Shown: positions 1 through 11,717 of the stretch, piece after piece
Layout: every line of letters starts with the position of its first letter
Numbering within the stretch: position 1 is the first letter of the stretch
Assembly: GCF_000165425.1 (NCBI RefSeq)
Contig: NW_001799031.1
Coordinates: forward strand, 143,946 to 188,540
Direction: 5' to 3'
Length of the DNA: 44,595 nt
Source of the DNA: Paramecium tetraurelia
Lineage: Eukaryota > Ciliophora > Oligohymenophorea > Peniculida > Parameciidae
Program-made: the position numbers and the translations under genes
Notes under the pieces: model-generated
What the model saw: only the letters and a program-made list of their open reading frames with translations
The model's database searches: none
Told to the model about the DNA's origin: nothing

Positions 1-3000
1 AAAGTAACATAATAGTCATGAGAATTCCCAAACCAAACTTAGTTCGAGGAATAAATAATACTTATTCAATTTCAAAATTCAATCGTCATAATGCCCTTGT
101 AAGACTCCTTGTGAACATCAAACTTAATAGAAATATCATTTGATCTCACCTCACATTCATAATGAATCTGAATTGAGTAGAACAATCCTTAATAAATTTT
201 TCTGATTTTTTTATAATATGCGTTTCAAATTAAGCATTAAAATCTTTTATTAAATATATGAAATGATTATTATATTGATCAAATTTATTGACTTATTTAA
301 CCAGAGAAATTAATTTCGTTTACTTTTGCTTTATTTTTATCATTATTAACAATTCAATATATGCAAAAGTATTATAAACTAATAGCGAAATTTTGAAAAT
401 ATGTTAAAATTATAGAATATGAAGTATTTCAATCGAATGTACAGATCATTCATTTATTAAATATTTCATGGATATTTTTTGAATATAAATTTTTCAAAAT
501 GGCTAATAGCTAAATGATAAATTAAGAAAAAAATTGTAGATCAGAATAATTTTGAATAATCAAATCTGAAAAATTAATAATTGATAGTGGAAATTATTTC
601 TTCTCTTGTTTCTAATATTTAGGAGCAATTTGTGCTCTTATTCTATTTTGACCTTGATATTTATACTATTTATTAATATATGAAGATATTTCATACGGAA
701 TATTAAAATTAATTTGAAATATAAACTCAAAAGTTTTTTAATATTATATAAGTAAAAGAGGAAATCAAGATAGTATTATTGTCAGTTATTACAAAGAATA
801 ACCGAAAAGAAAAATACTAAAGTATAGAGAAATTTAAATCGATAGGCTAAACGAGTTCGAGATGTTAACAATAAATTATAGATACATAATTTGAATTCGA
901 GAAAAATAAAAAGAATATTCTAAATTCGTATTAAACTTAAGCAGTAATTGAAAGTAGATTAATAAAGATATAGGATAGAAAATGAACATTTAGGATAGTT
1001 AAAATCTTGATTAATTATTTTTGTTTAATGTTTCAAAGCATAAAATAAGCTTAGGGGCTTAAATTACAACTATTTAAAATACTATATTAATGGAAATGGA
1101 AAAGAATAATAAAAAGAAGGTTAAGTAAAGCAATTAATGAATTCTAATAATTTAAAATTACAATTATTTTATTTGAATTCAAATTTGAAATATTTTAATT
1201 GAATTCTCAAGAAAAAACCAGATGATGTATTTCAAAGTAAAGCATCTTTTTAATAATTAAGTTGATTAATAAAGAATTACCCTGTAATCTGCTTCTAAGC
1301 GAGAATCAATCAAGAGAAAAATGGATGCTTAATTATAGTAAAGCAAGGAACTTCTAAACAAATCCTTAAATGTAGAATATACCATACCCATAATAAAAAT
1401 CCCTTGCAATGTTTATTAATATTCTCGCAAGTGACTTTTCACACTACATCATATCAACTTTATCATATTCAATTATAAAATTATATTATAAAATCAAATT
1501 TTAAGCTAATTTTGCTTTAAAATAAAAGAAACTCATCTTATTCAAAAAATATAAACAAAAGAAATTATATCTATGAATCTAAAATATACCTTCTATAAAA
1601 CAAAACAGTTATTAAATAATTCTTCCATAGTTTGAAAAGATTTTAATAAGTATTACTTTTATGTAAGACACACAGTATTGATAAATATCACTATAGTAAT
1701 ATAATAAAAATGCTGAGTCTGAGTAAAACAAGGATTGGTCCTCAAATCATATGCTTATACAGCTGGTGAAAAATTATAAGTTATTAAACTGAACCCGACA
1801 CACTGAACCCAGAAAATGAAATGTAAGTGAGTCAAAAACAACCTTTATAACTGGTAAAAACCAATCAACCACATATTATTCGCTTTTTAGATATAAAGGA
1901 AACTGTTAGGGAACTCTCCAGAATATAATTCTATAAAAAAACTTGGGGAGGGTAATCGTCAAAGAAGTCTGGCGATAATTTGCTTCAAATAAAAGTGCCA
2001 TTTTTTACGCTATATTTTTTTAAACCAAAGCCAAAAATTTAACCAGGAAAGTGTTTAACTTTAAATATCGGTATTTAAGAATACCCTACACTAAAATCTT
2101 CATAAAGAATAATCTTAGGGGAATTAAAATACATACAATTTGATATTTCCTCATGCAATATAGCAAAGTATTCAAACAAAAATATTATAATTCAAGAATA
2201 GGTAATTTTCTAGCCATAAATTATTGTAGCAAATAATTGTGAAATACTTTTTATTTGGCTTTCTGATCATATTTTCATTAAGATTAAATGGAGTAGCAAG
2301 AGCCATAAAATATATTGTTGCAAGAAAATGCACTATTTAAGAAAAATGACCAACAATAGGTTTAGAGACCAGCTTGTTTGTATAATTATGCCAGTAAACC
2401 TAAGAAAGGATAAAGTGATTAAACAATATGAATAACTTTATTCAAAGTTCACCCAAAGTTAGGATGATCAATGAAAATCTTGAAAAGAGGTAGCTTCTAC
2501 CGAACTAAGAGGCAGAAAAATAAGATACAAAATATCGAACCCTTTACGGTTCTAAATTCGCTTAAAAGAGATAGGGGAATATTTAAATACTTTAAAGAAG
2601 AAATAAAATAATTGAATTTCTTACTGTATGTATTAAACTTGCCTTCAATGACTCGGAAAACCCAAAATTAAGCTCCCATCTAAATTAAAACTTCCAAATT
2701 TTAATCATTGTCTATCATAAAAAATACAAGTTTTAAAAGGAAATGTCAAAGAAAAAGCAATTTCTAGTGATGAAACTTTAGATACGTTCCTAAAATAAGC
2801 AAAATCTATCCAAGAGATACCCAACTTACTTCAATAGGACTTACCTAGGTATTCCTTCATAGAATATGTTTCAGCGAATTCACTCTTTAAGTTAGCGGAA
2901 CTTCAATTTTGCTTTTCAATTGCACAATTATAATAAGAGCTATTTAAAATACAAAATAGCTTGTTGTTTTATCTGTAAAAAAAATTAAATTAATGCGAAT

Positions 3001-4773
3001 TGATTATAAGCAACATTAATAACACAACTAAGGAGTAAAATCTTTGAGTGTGCTAAATTGACATTTCAAGTGCTTCTAAACAATTAACAGAAAGAAACTC
3101 CTTGAAATCTTGAATTTTAATTTAGATTTTTTAAAGCGATGAATTGACTTTCTGAAGGCACCTCATTTGAACTGATATTTTAAAAGTCCACTACTTAAAA
3201 AAAGAAAAACTATGGCTAGAGAATTGATTTTGGTATATTTTTCCTTTATTTGTTTATATTTATTTGAATAGGTTTTGAGGCGAATTTAAAAGTCAGTTTC
3301 AAAAAAGATTTAAGTTAAAGCAAATGCAAGTGATTTAATTTTCTTTGCTAAAACTATAGAAGTTAAAAGAAAGCTTTTCATTTGTTAGGAGATATAGTTA
3401 ATAAATGGATGCTCGAGTAAACAAAAAGTAGCTAGGTATATTTAATTAAGGATCATTTCCAAAGGGAAATAATTCCCTTCCTGAATATTTGGTTATTAAA
3501 TAGAATGTTGACCGATTTCAATTCAGTGTAAATAAATTAGTAATAAATTTATACTGATAGAGAAGGATCAACTTTTATTTGTAAATCTAAATTTGATTCA
3601 TTCAAAAGCCAAGGGGAATGGATACAAATAATTGATAAGTCTTCGCAAATCAACGTCAAATAAGGTTACTGATATTTAGAAGACTTTAGGTATGAGTGGA
3701 AAATTAACAGTTAAAAGACAAAACTAGAGATACTATAGAAATTTTAAGATTAACTAAATGACGGTAAAGAAAATAGATTTAAGCATGTCATTATGATGAA
3801 TATAGTATAAATTGTATACCTAAATCCTAAACAACCTTAAGACATAAATTATCCATTCTTGAATTTGACTAGTATTTTTATTAGATCATCATTTTTATCA
3901 GTTTCACCCAGATCTTTTATAATTCCTTGATAAGCTCAACCTTTTCATTACTTAAGAAATACTCAAATTTGATTTCCTCAATTTAGAACCATAACACTTT
4001 TAAATAACACCTAATCAAATTTTTATACCTACTATTGCCAATATAACTTTAATAAACATATAAATTTAATAAAAAGTCAAACTTTTAGTAATTCCATCTT
4101 ATTTTAGTCCTTTTTAGCTTTTGTTGTTATGTCTGTAAAAATGGCGACTTTATTAGGTTCTCATTTTTCACTGATCAAAAAGGAATGCTCCGCTAAAATG
4201 AGTTTTAAATCTCTATTTCATCTTGTATTTAATATTTTAATATTTCTATTTATTTTTCAATCACTTTCATTTTTATAATAATTATGTTCTACCTCATTTA
4301 AAATTGGTTAAATAAAATAATGTCTTGGTTAAGGACTATCCTGTTAATAAGTATTCAAAATAATTCCTTAATCCATCAGAATTTTCAAATTATGGATGCT
4401 CAACTCTGAGATTATTAGATATTATCTATATAACTTCTCATCCTAAATTCCTTCTTTATGATCGCTTATTATTATTCTAATTAAATTAAGTCATCTGCAT
4501 GCACCTCATCCAAAATTATAATTAAAGGATAAACTAATACAATGATTTATAAAATTAATTACTTTAAAGCATAATGTATTTAAGATCAAAATTTATAGAT
4601 AAATATTACAAATTACAATATTTAATAAAGAACTAGGCACTATAAATATTTATAACTTATTAGCAAGATTCTATATGAATCTTCGAAAAGGTGTTTCACT
4701 TTATAATTAATTTTTATATTTTTAAGTTGATAGCAAAATTCTGCTATTTGATTAATATTTATTATATTAAGTA
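1..4773. other. gene-poor AT-rich region at the left edge
   Basis: I find no supportable gene here. TGA on the plus strand and TCA (TGA on the minus strand) occur frequently in every frame, and the few open frames of about 100 codons have no recognisable domain or paired intron signals. There are no telomeric G3T3/G4T2 repeats, tRNA-like cloverleafs or recognisable snRNA motifs. Base composition is visibly more AT-rich than the coding stretches to the right. In such a compact genome 4.7 kb without a gene is unusual; decayed genes, subtelomeric sequence or retained germline-limited DNA are all possible, and I cannot distinguish them. Confidence 0.6.
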
Positions 4774-6758
4774 ATGTTATTTTTTTTCTTGGGATTATTT
4801 TCAATTACTTAAGCAACTGAAGAATTATATGATTATCCTATTATTGGAATTGATTTAGGAACAACTTACTCAAGTGTTTGCATTTTTAGAGATGATAAAG
4901 TTGAAATTATTCCAAATGAATATGGATTTAAATCAACCCCTACGGTTGTTGCTTTTAATGGCACTTTCTTAATTGGAGAAGAAGCTAAAGAATAGGGAAT
5001 TATTAACCCATAGAATACATTTTATGATATCAAAAGATTAACTGGAAGAACGTAAGCTATGAATTAATTATAGATATCTTGATCCAAATGTAAACAGGGT
5101 TAAGAAAGGTTTACCCTTTACTATAATGCAAGAAAATGATAAAATTTGTATTAAAGTATCTTAGCCTAGAAATAAGAGTAATAAGATATTTAACATTGAT
5201 TATATTCAAGCAAAGGTTTTAACAAAATTGAAGAATATAGCTAGTTCTTATTTAGGAGTTCCAGTAAAAAATGCCGTCATATCAATTCCTATTGGATTTA
5301 ATGATATTTAAAAATAAGCCACTATAGACATTGCAGAAATTGCAGGCTTAAAAGTTGTTAGACTTATTAGTGAGCCAAATGCTGCTGTAATTGCTTATGG
5401 TAGGGACTATGTAACAGAAAAAACGAACATTTTTGTTTTTGATTTTGGGGGTGGCACTTTAGATATTGCAGCAACGATAGTAACAAAACAAAAATTTGAA
5501 GAAATTGATAATTCATCAGAAATGAATTTAGGAGGAGAAGATTTTGATTTCAATGTTGTCAAATATCTCGTCGATTAAATATACAATTCTACTGGAATGA
5601 ACTTAACTGATCATAAAAAAGCAAATTAAGCATTAAAAATAGAGGCTTAAAAAGCTAAAGAAACTCTTTCTTCATAGGAAATAGCTCATATAAGAATATC
5701 AAATTTGATTGAAGGATATGATTTTTAATATAATCTTACAAGGGAAAAATTTGAAGAGGTGAATCAAGACCTTTTTGATAGGGTTATTTCTACAATAAAT
5801 TCAACATTTATAGTCTCTGAAACGTAAATAGAAGATATAGATGAAGTTATTCTAGTAGGAGGAAGTAGTAGAATTCCAAAAGTCTAAGAAATTGTTGAGA
5901 AAAGATTCGTTCACAGCAAGATCATTAAAGATAGAATATAAGATGAATTGGTTTGTATTGGAGCTGCTATTTTAGCAAATTCACTCACTAAATAATTAGA
6001 AAAACAATATCGGTTTGTAGAAATCAAGAGGACCGCAATAAGCTATGGTGTTGAAACCGATAAAGAGGATATGAACATAATTATACCTAGATTGTCTAGA
6101 TATCCATTAGTTTTGTCAAGATTTTACACTACTATCGAAGATTATTAAACTGGAATCTCAATTAATATTTTTTAGGGAGAAAGTGAGTTTACAGAATATA
6201 ATGAAAAAATTGGAAATTTTAAATTAAGTGGTATTCAAAAAGCCACAAAAGGGGTACCTGAAATTGAAATAACTTTTGCACTAAATTAGAATGGAATGCT
6301 TACAGCTACTGCCTTTGATTTAAATACAAAAAGCTCAAGCTAATTAGCCATTCAAATAAAAAATAAGAAGAGACTTACATAAGAAGATATTGATAACCTT
6401 AGGAAAGAGAATGAGTAAGAAGAAAAATTAGATAGAGAGAAGATTTAAACAATAAGTAAGTTAAAAAAATATCATATGTAATTTCTAAATGATATAAAAG
6501 TAACATTTAATGAATATACTTTAGAAATCCAAATATAAATATGCATTAGGTGAGTCGCAATTATACGAAATAAAAGAAATTCTCAATACTAGTTCTAAAT
6601 GGCTAGAAGATAATAGATATAAGCTTTAAACAACAACTCAAGACTTTTAAAATGAACTGCAAAATCTTAAGAAGTAAGATTTAAAAATTATTTAGTTCAT
6701 TGGATAAAATCCTGAATAGATAATAACTAAGAGACTCAAACCAAGACTTATGATATGA
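4774..6758 (+). CDS. Hsp70 chaperone with signal peptide (BiP-like, divergent)
   Basis: ATP-dependent Hsp70 family chaperone, about 645 residues after removal of two introns (5052-5073, 22 nt; 6500-6524, 25 nt). The first 14 residues ([14 protein letters not shown]) look like a signal peptide, placing it in the secretory pathway. Family signatures are clear: [10 protein letters not shown] near residue 25, [13 protein letters not shown] in the ATPase domain, and [12 protein letters not shown] near residue 350, followed by the beta-sandwich substrate domain and a helical lid. The protein ends RLKPRLMI before TGA, so the HDEL/KDEL-type retention signal expected of BiP is absent. Many internal TAA/TAG codons fall at ordinary positions and must encode Gln. 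It lies convergent to the kinase gene. Family assignment is certain; the ER location is inferred. Confidence 0.93.
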
Positions 6759-7165
6759 GAATATTAATAAAAGTTAAATTAATATTTTAAAGTTGAATGA
6801 TCTATAAATAAGATGTTTAAACTTTTCAAACTTAATTACTCGTTCCCATTTTACTTACGAGTTGATTGTTAATCATACGGATATAATATTAGGGTTACTA
6901 TAATGATATTACTTTCATTTAAATTTTTTAATAAATATCATCAAAATTTATTTTAAGAAAGCAGATAATTTAATAGTTTAGTTTCAGCAACATTCAAAAG
7001 AAGTACATCAGCCTGCCTGTAGGGTTAATAGGGAAAAATTGGTTATCCCTATGGAACTCTCTGATAAAAAAGGATAATTATTAAAATGAAAGCTCAAAAA
7101 ATTATTTAAATACAAGACCTGAATAAACATATTTATAAATTGATAGCTAAAGAAATAATTACACA
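6759..7165. other. convergent intergenic region with two inverted repeats
   Basis: 407 bp between the 3' ends of the Hsp70 and kinase genes, with no supportable ORF. It holds two perfect short inverted repeats: ACTCGT/ACGAGT (6838-6843 and 6857-6862) and ATAGGGA/TCCCTAT (7028-7034 and 7046-7052, 11-nt loop). The second sits in a patch less AT-rich than its surroundings. They could be transcript-end structures or part of a small RNA gene; nothing decides this. Confidence 0.35.
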
Positions 7166-8377
7166 TCAGTTTTAATTAAAAAAATCGTGTTTTAGTAATT
7201 CTTTGGCTTCTGGTCTTTGAGATGGATCATAGGCTAGACATTGCTTTAGTAAATCAAAGAGTTAATTTTATTTTAACAGACTTAAGTAGTTACAATTCTG
7301 CCTGATGATTGAATTCAATTACAATTACTATTACTTTTAGATGATTCTAGTTGATTAAATTGTAAAATTACTTGCTTAAATCTCTTCCTTTGACTGCAAA
7401 TAAGCCATATTTGATTTAGGGTTTTCCTTATCTCATAATTTTGCCTTTATAGGAGAGCCAATTAGGAACACCATGCAAAATATCAAGTATTATTGCCCCT
7501 TTATTTGTTTATAAAAATACCATAACTCCAAACATCTATTTTTGGAGTCCCATGCATTTTTGTAAGGGCTTCTATTTAAGTATTGTATTGATTAGAATAT
7601 TTAGTCCAATTATGCATGATGTCAAGGGCCTCAGGAGCCATGTATTCTGGAGTAATCATCCCAAATTGATCATAGTCTTAATTTGAAAATGCAGATCCAA
7701 AATCTATTATTTTTGGTATATTGTTTTCAACTAATATATTGTCTGGTTTTAAATCGAAATGAGTGACATGCTTTTCATTAATACAGGAGATTCCATTTAG
7801 AATTCCATACATAAGTTCAATCAGTTTGTATGGATGCTCATACATATCCAACAATTCAACAGTCTCGCTTATCTAAAATTATGATTAATTATACTGCATA
7901 AACTCTTTCTCCTTTATAGAACTCCCCTTTCATCGTATAGAGAACTTTGCTCAATGGTTTCCCTCCTAACTCCTAAATAATCCAAGTATCTTTGTTTGAA
8001 TGTTCCACCCCCATTATCTAAACAATGTTATCTGATTTTATGTAACTGAATTTTGCCTCTTTGCTTTATTGTGGTTTGGCAATTTGTTTCAATGCTACTT
8101 TCTGATTGCCTGTTGATGCCAACCATACTAATGCAAATCCTCCCCTAAATAGAGTTATTTAACTAATATACCTTCCCAAGAGTTCGAGCTTGTCAAATCC
8201 TATTAATTACCTATCTCCGTAGGTTCCCTTCTCCTCCTCAGTAAGTCCATAATCTTTATGCATTTTAAGAGATGGCAATCTGTTAGGTTTGAGTGTGAAG
8301 CTGCTATGCTTTTATAATTTTTAGGCATTATTTCCTGGAGATTAATTATATTCCTTTTACACAAAGTCTATAATCAT
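7166..8377 (-). CDS. protein kinase, ciliate-type, with HFD catalytic loop
   Basis: Eukaryotic protein kinase of about 368 residues after four introns (27, 31, 22 and 25 nt, GT-AG). A Gly-rich loop LLGRGGFALVWLA is followed by the ATP-binding Lys in VALKQI. The catalytic loop reads VTHFDLKPDNILVENN, so the usual HRD is HFD; the catalytic Asp, Lys and Asn are kept. The metal-binding motif is IIDFGSA, the activation segment ends TPEYMAPE, and the C-lobe ends CLAYDPSQRPEAKELL. The region between the Lys and the hinge, with a WIIQELGGKPLS strand, resembles kinases expanded in ciliates. The start chosen is the ATG at 8377; an open frame without ATG continues upstream, so an extra 5' exon is possible. 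Substrate unknown. Confidence 0.85.
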
Positions 8378-8609
8378 TCGTTGTTGCAACAGTGAATCTA
8401 ATCCTACTATATTGTTTAATTTAAATATTAGATATAAGCGATGTTATAATGGAGAGTATGATATAATTAAATACTGTTAGTTGAGATGGGAGTTCTTCTT
8501 GATTTCTAGGAGAGCTGTCTCTAGTAATGAATGGGCATCATATTAATTAATTATATTTATACTCTTAACAAATATTTGATAATATATAATTATTTATATA
8601 ATATTTGAA

Positions 8610-9078
8610 ATGTAAGAGTGGCCTAAGAAATTGTTTCTTGCTATTGCATTCATCTCTTGTTTCACCTGTTATGCAAGACCAGACTATAATCTCCCACTAT
8701 TTGCCTTTGCTTATTTGCTTTGGGATATAGACAGACCTGTAAGTGAATCATTCATGTGAATTAGGTATCACAAAAGATTAGATTAATTTACCTATTTGTT
8801 TATTCATGGATTATTGATTTCGTTTGGCTTGTTTATTGGGGTCCATTTTGGAATTCATCTACTTTCAGTCACAATTGGGCTGATGGAATTTAAACATTTG
8901 TGTTAGTGTTGTCCGTTATCAACTTTATCTTGAAAGTAGAAATTGAATTAATAATGTGTAGTTGGGTACGATTGTAGTGTGCATTTTGGCAGAGAAAGAA
9001 TGCAAAGATGCATTACATCCTGAAAATGCAATGGGACATGCGAAGAACATCTTTAATAGTGATGGTTAGCATTAATGA
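8610..9078 (+). CDS. small four-helix membrane protein
   Basis: About 138 residues after two 26-nt introns (GTAAGT...TTAG and GTAGAA...GTAG). The start ATG is immediately followed by TAA (Gln). Hydrophobic segments lie at about residues 5-20, 27-40, 50-75 and 95-118, with a charged tail ending DGQHQ. The middle segment, with LLWDIDRP then a Trp-rich helix, is loosely like the type-1 angiotensin receptor-associated (AGTRAP) family, but I do not consider that established. It sits 46 bp upstream of the eL28 gene on the same strand. Treat as a conserved-looking membrane protein of unknown function. Confidence 0.7.
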
Positions 9079-9123
9079 ATTACTTAAATTTTTTAAAAAA
9101 AAATTAATATCTATTTTAAATTA

Positions 9124-9617
9124 ATGTCTTAATCAGTGCTTTGGGAAGTAGTTAAGGGCAACAATGCTTTTTTGGTCAAGAGAAATGGATTGACACTCTC
9201 AACCGATCCATTCAATAACACTGGAGTTTAAACATATAGCAGCACAGGTATAGAGGCATATTAATATAAAAAAGGATTTATTACAAAAAATGCTATTGGA
9301 GTAGTACCAACATAAGCAAAGGCTAATTAAATCAACAATGTGAATTTGGTTGCAAGAAAGAGCACAAAATTCTAATAAGCTGACAGAAAGACCAAGAATA
9401 CTCAATCAGTTTATGCTTCAACTTTGAGTGTTAAACACGGAATTCACACAGCCTCAAGAGTATCATGTTTTATCAACCCTAGGTAATTAGAAAGAGATTT
9501 GGTACAAGAAGACTTGGATTATAGAAGGCAGCTCTTAGAAAATTGGTGAAGTTGAACAGAGCAAATGCAGTAAGAAGAAGAAACGAAATCGCTGCCACTA
9601 AAGCATAAAAGAAATGA
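9124..9617 (+). CDS. RPL28: 60S ribosomal protein eL28
   Basis: Large-subunit ribosomal protein eL28, 155 residues after one 26-nt intron (9483-9508). The N terminus [20 protein letters not shown] and the following [11 protein letters not shown] match the family, as does the basic C-terminal helix with [19 protein letters not shown]. Length is close to the usual eL28 (about 137-150). The intron falls inside an Arg codon and restores the frame exactly. TAA/TAG encode Gln at several positions. The gene is convergent to another ribosomal protein gene, eS4. Confidence 0.92.
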
Positions 9618-10003
9618 TTTGCATATTATCATACGATGTACAATAAATATATATAAATATTATTATTTTATAAATGGAAATTATTCATTTCACACAAATC
9701 TAGCATTTCTAAATACTAAATGAAATTACAATTGAAATATTCATAACAAACACTAAATGAAAGAAAAGTATTGATAAAAATCACAAATTAAGGAGATCTA
9801 ATTATTATTTGATTAAATAAGGAAAACTTTGATCCTAAGTCTAATTTGATATTTGTAAAACAGCAAAATCATCTTTTGAATAATTCAAATCTAATGATGG
9901 ATTTGGGTAATATAACAAAATTAAAAAAATAGTTGATGTTGTTTAATTTAATGAAATGAATTATTTAATATTTTATGTAAATGTGTACTATACTTTAGAA
10001 TAA
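9618..10003. other. convergent intergenic region between two ribosomal protein genes
   Basis: 386 bp of AT-rich sequence between the stop codons of eL28 (+) and eS4 (-). No ORF, tRNA or clear small-RNA signature is visible. It is long for an intergenic region in this window. Confidence 0.5.
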
Positions 10004-10915
10004 TCATTATTTTTTGGTTTCTTCTTGGTGTTCTCTGGCTTATTTCTTTTCAAGAGCTGTCAAATACAAACCGTTATCATCTGGGAGTGAAATTAAGGAC
10101 TTCTTTCCTTTGCCGATTGTGAAGATATTGTTGATTCTTGTAGAGAAATGTTTGCCATTTGAATCCTAAGATATATCTTTATTAATTCATACTTTAACAT
10201 GGACGATGTCAAATGATCCAAGATGTCTTTCTCTGTGTTGGATGAGACCCACTCTTCCAATGTTATTACCTCCGATAATGTAACATAAATTTCCTAATTG
10301 ATATTATAGATACAGATATTACCTGGTTCTTCCTTGAGGAAATCGACAATCTTTCCAGTTTCCAATTCGATTTTTAATGTGTCATTGACATGAATTTCAG
10401 GATTTGGGTATCTGATGGTTCTGCCATCGTTGGTAACAATATAAGGAACATTGTTTGGTCCAACCTTCTTTTGGGTTACTTTGACTAACTTGAATTTGGC
10501 CTCATCTGGTTTGATTGATTTTAATATGAATTTTCCTTGGACATCATATAAAACTCTGTAACTTTCTCTTGTCTTGTCGATTGTGATGACGTCTGAGTCA
10601 TTAATTATATAAAAGTACCTTATAAGCCAACTGGATATCCAAAGTCGGATCTCACTTTTCCGTCAACTTTAATATTACCATCCTTATCAGCGAGAATCAT
10701 TTAGACTTCTCTTGCATACAAAGCATATTTCAATTTATGTTGCAATATAACAGATAATGGGATTGATTCTCTCAATTTATGGGGTCCTTATGATGGTCTT
10801 GTTGTCCAATTTCCTCCTAATTTTGAGAGCATCCAACTCTTGGGTGCTGTGATTCTTTTCATATGTTTCTTGGGTCCTCGAGCCTATAGATAATAGTAAT
10901 CACTATTCTTACCAT
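10004..10915 (-). CDS. RPS4: 40S ribosomal protein eS4
   Basis: Small-subunit ribosomal protein eS4, 266 residues, close to the usual 263. The spliced N terminus is [12 protein letters not shown], diagnostic of the family, followed by [35 protein letters not shown] and a KOW-like [10 protein letters not shown] region. Four introns are visible: 29 nt (10884-10912), 26, 29 and 27 nt. The first begins immediately after the ATG, so the first coding exon is only the start codon. The gene is divergent from the EGF-domain gene with 44 bp between start codons. Confidence 0.94.
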
Positions 10916-10959
10916 GATTGTTTAAAGAAAAAATTAAAATCTTTTTAATTTAATTCAAA
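10916..10959. promoter_or_regulatory. short divergent upstream region (eS4 / EGF protein)
   Basis: 44 bp separate the start codons of eS4 (-) and the EGF-domain protein (+). The stretch is A/T-rich with poly-A and poly-T runs. It must hold both 5' UTRs and all proximal promoter sequence unless one promoter lies inside the other gene. No specific element is recognised. Confidence 0.5.
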
Positions 10960-11691
10960 ATGTTAATATTCATAACATTCATAACATTAATAAATGCAGA
11001 AACATGTTAATGTAATACAGGTATATGTAATGCATAAACCTGTTACTGTCCTTATCCTTTTGCAGGTGAACATTGCGATTACATATTGAAACTCGGATAT
11101 GGCATGAACTACACTGCAGAATTCGATCACTATATTGGCCATAATAGAATCAAAGAGGATAATGATTGCAAATCTGATTGCAACAAATAAGGGCTGTGTC
11201 TTTAATCTTAATGCTATTGCAAATCCCCTTATGGAGGATAATATTGCTAATTTAAATTGATATTTGTTGATGAGAGTGAAAATAATTCTACGCAAATATA
11301 AACTCTGGATAATTTATTTAATATTCACATGGATCTTTAAACTTCCAAGAACATTATGACGTAGATAAAGCAATTCGATAAGAGGGAAATGTACAAGAAA
11401 TGCCCAGTTCCTTGTAGGAATGGGGGCTATTGTGTATTTGGTCAATGTATGTGTAAATCTCCTTATGTGGGAGATTACTGTCAATTTCAGATAGAATTCG
11501 AATAAGGAATGCCTGTATAGTTTATAATTTAATGATAGCATTATCAAGTTTACATGTTGATGATATTCTCATGTTTTGTAGGCATAGCAATAACAGTGAT
11601 AATATTTATGATCTTGAAGTTTATCGAAGATGAGAAGAAGAAATACGAATTAATAAGTGGAGAAAACAAAGATCAATGGTAAAAAAAATGA
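10960..11691 (+). CDS. single-pass membrane protein with EGF-like repeats
   Basis: About 235 residues after one 24-nt intron (11515-11538). It starts with a signal peptide (MLIFITFITLINA), then Cys-rich EGF-like modules: ETCQCNTGICNAQTCYC with FAGEHC, a middle CKSDCNKQGLCLQSQCYC with YGGQYC, and a last CPVPCRNGGYCVFGQCMC with YVGDYC. After the intron a transmembrane helix (about MLMIFSCFVGIAITVIIFMI) precedes a short charged cytoplasmic tail ending NKDQWQKK. This is a type I surface protein. Ligand and role are not inferable. The next gene begins 26-44 bp downstream on the same strand. Confidence 0.85.
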
Positions 11692-11717
11692 TGAAATTTA
11701 ATAATATTGTAATATAA

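Noticed and set aside
4129..4461. Open frame of about 110 codons starting MSVKMATLLGSHF
   Set aside because: No domain, no paired introns, and frames of this size are expected by chance with TGA as the only stop in AT-rich DNA.
8378..8540. Upstream extension of the kinase frame
   Set aside because: The frame is open but has no ATG; the other-frame ATGATG at the 5' side would need an intron that I could not place with a normal length.
9880..9935. ATGATGG resembling a C/D snoRNA C box between eL28 and eS4
   Set aside because: No paired D box (CTGA) at the right distance and no terminal stem.
10987..11547. Two minus-strand open frames of about 80-100 codons
   Set aside because: They lie opposite the EGF-domain gene, which has clear Cys spacing, a signal peptide and a membrane helix.
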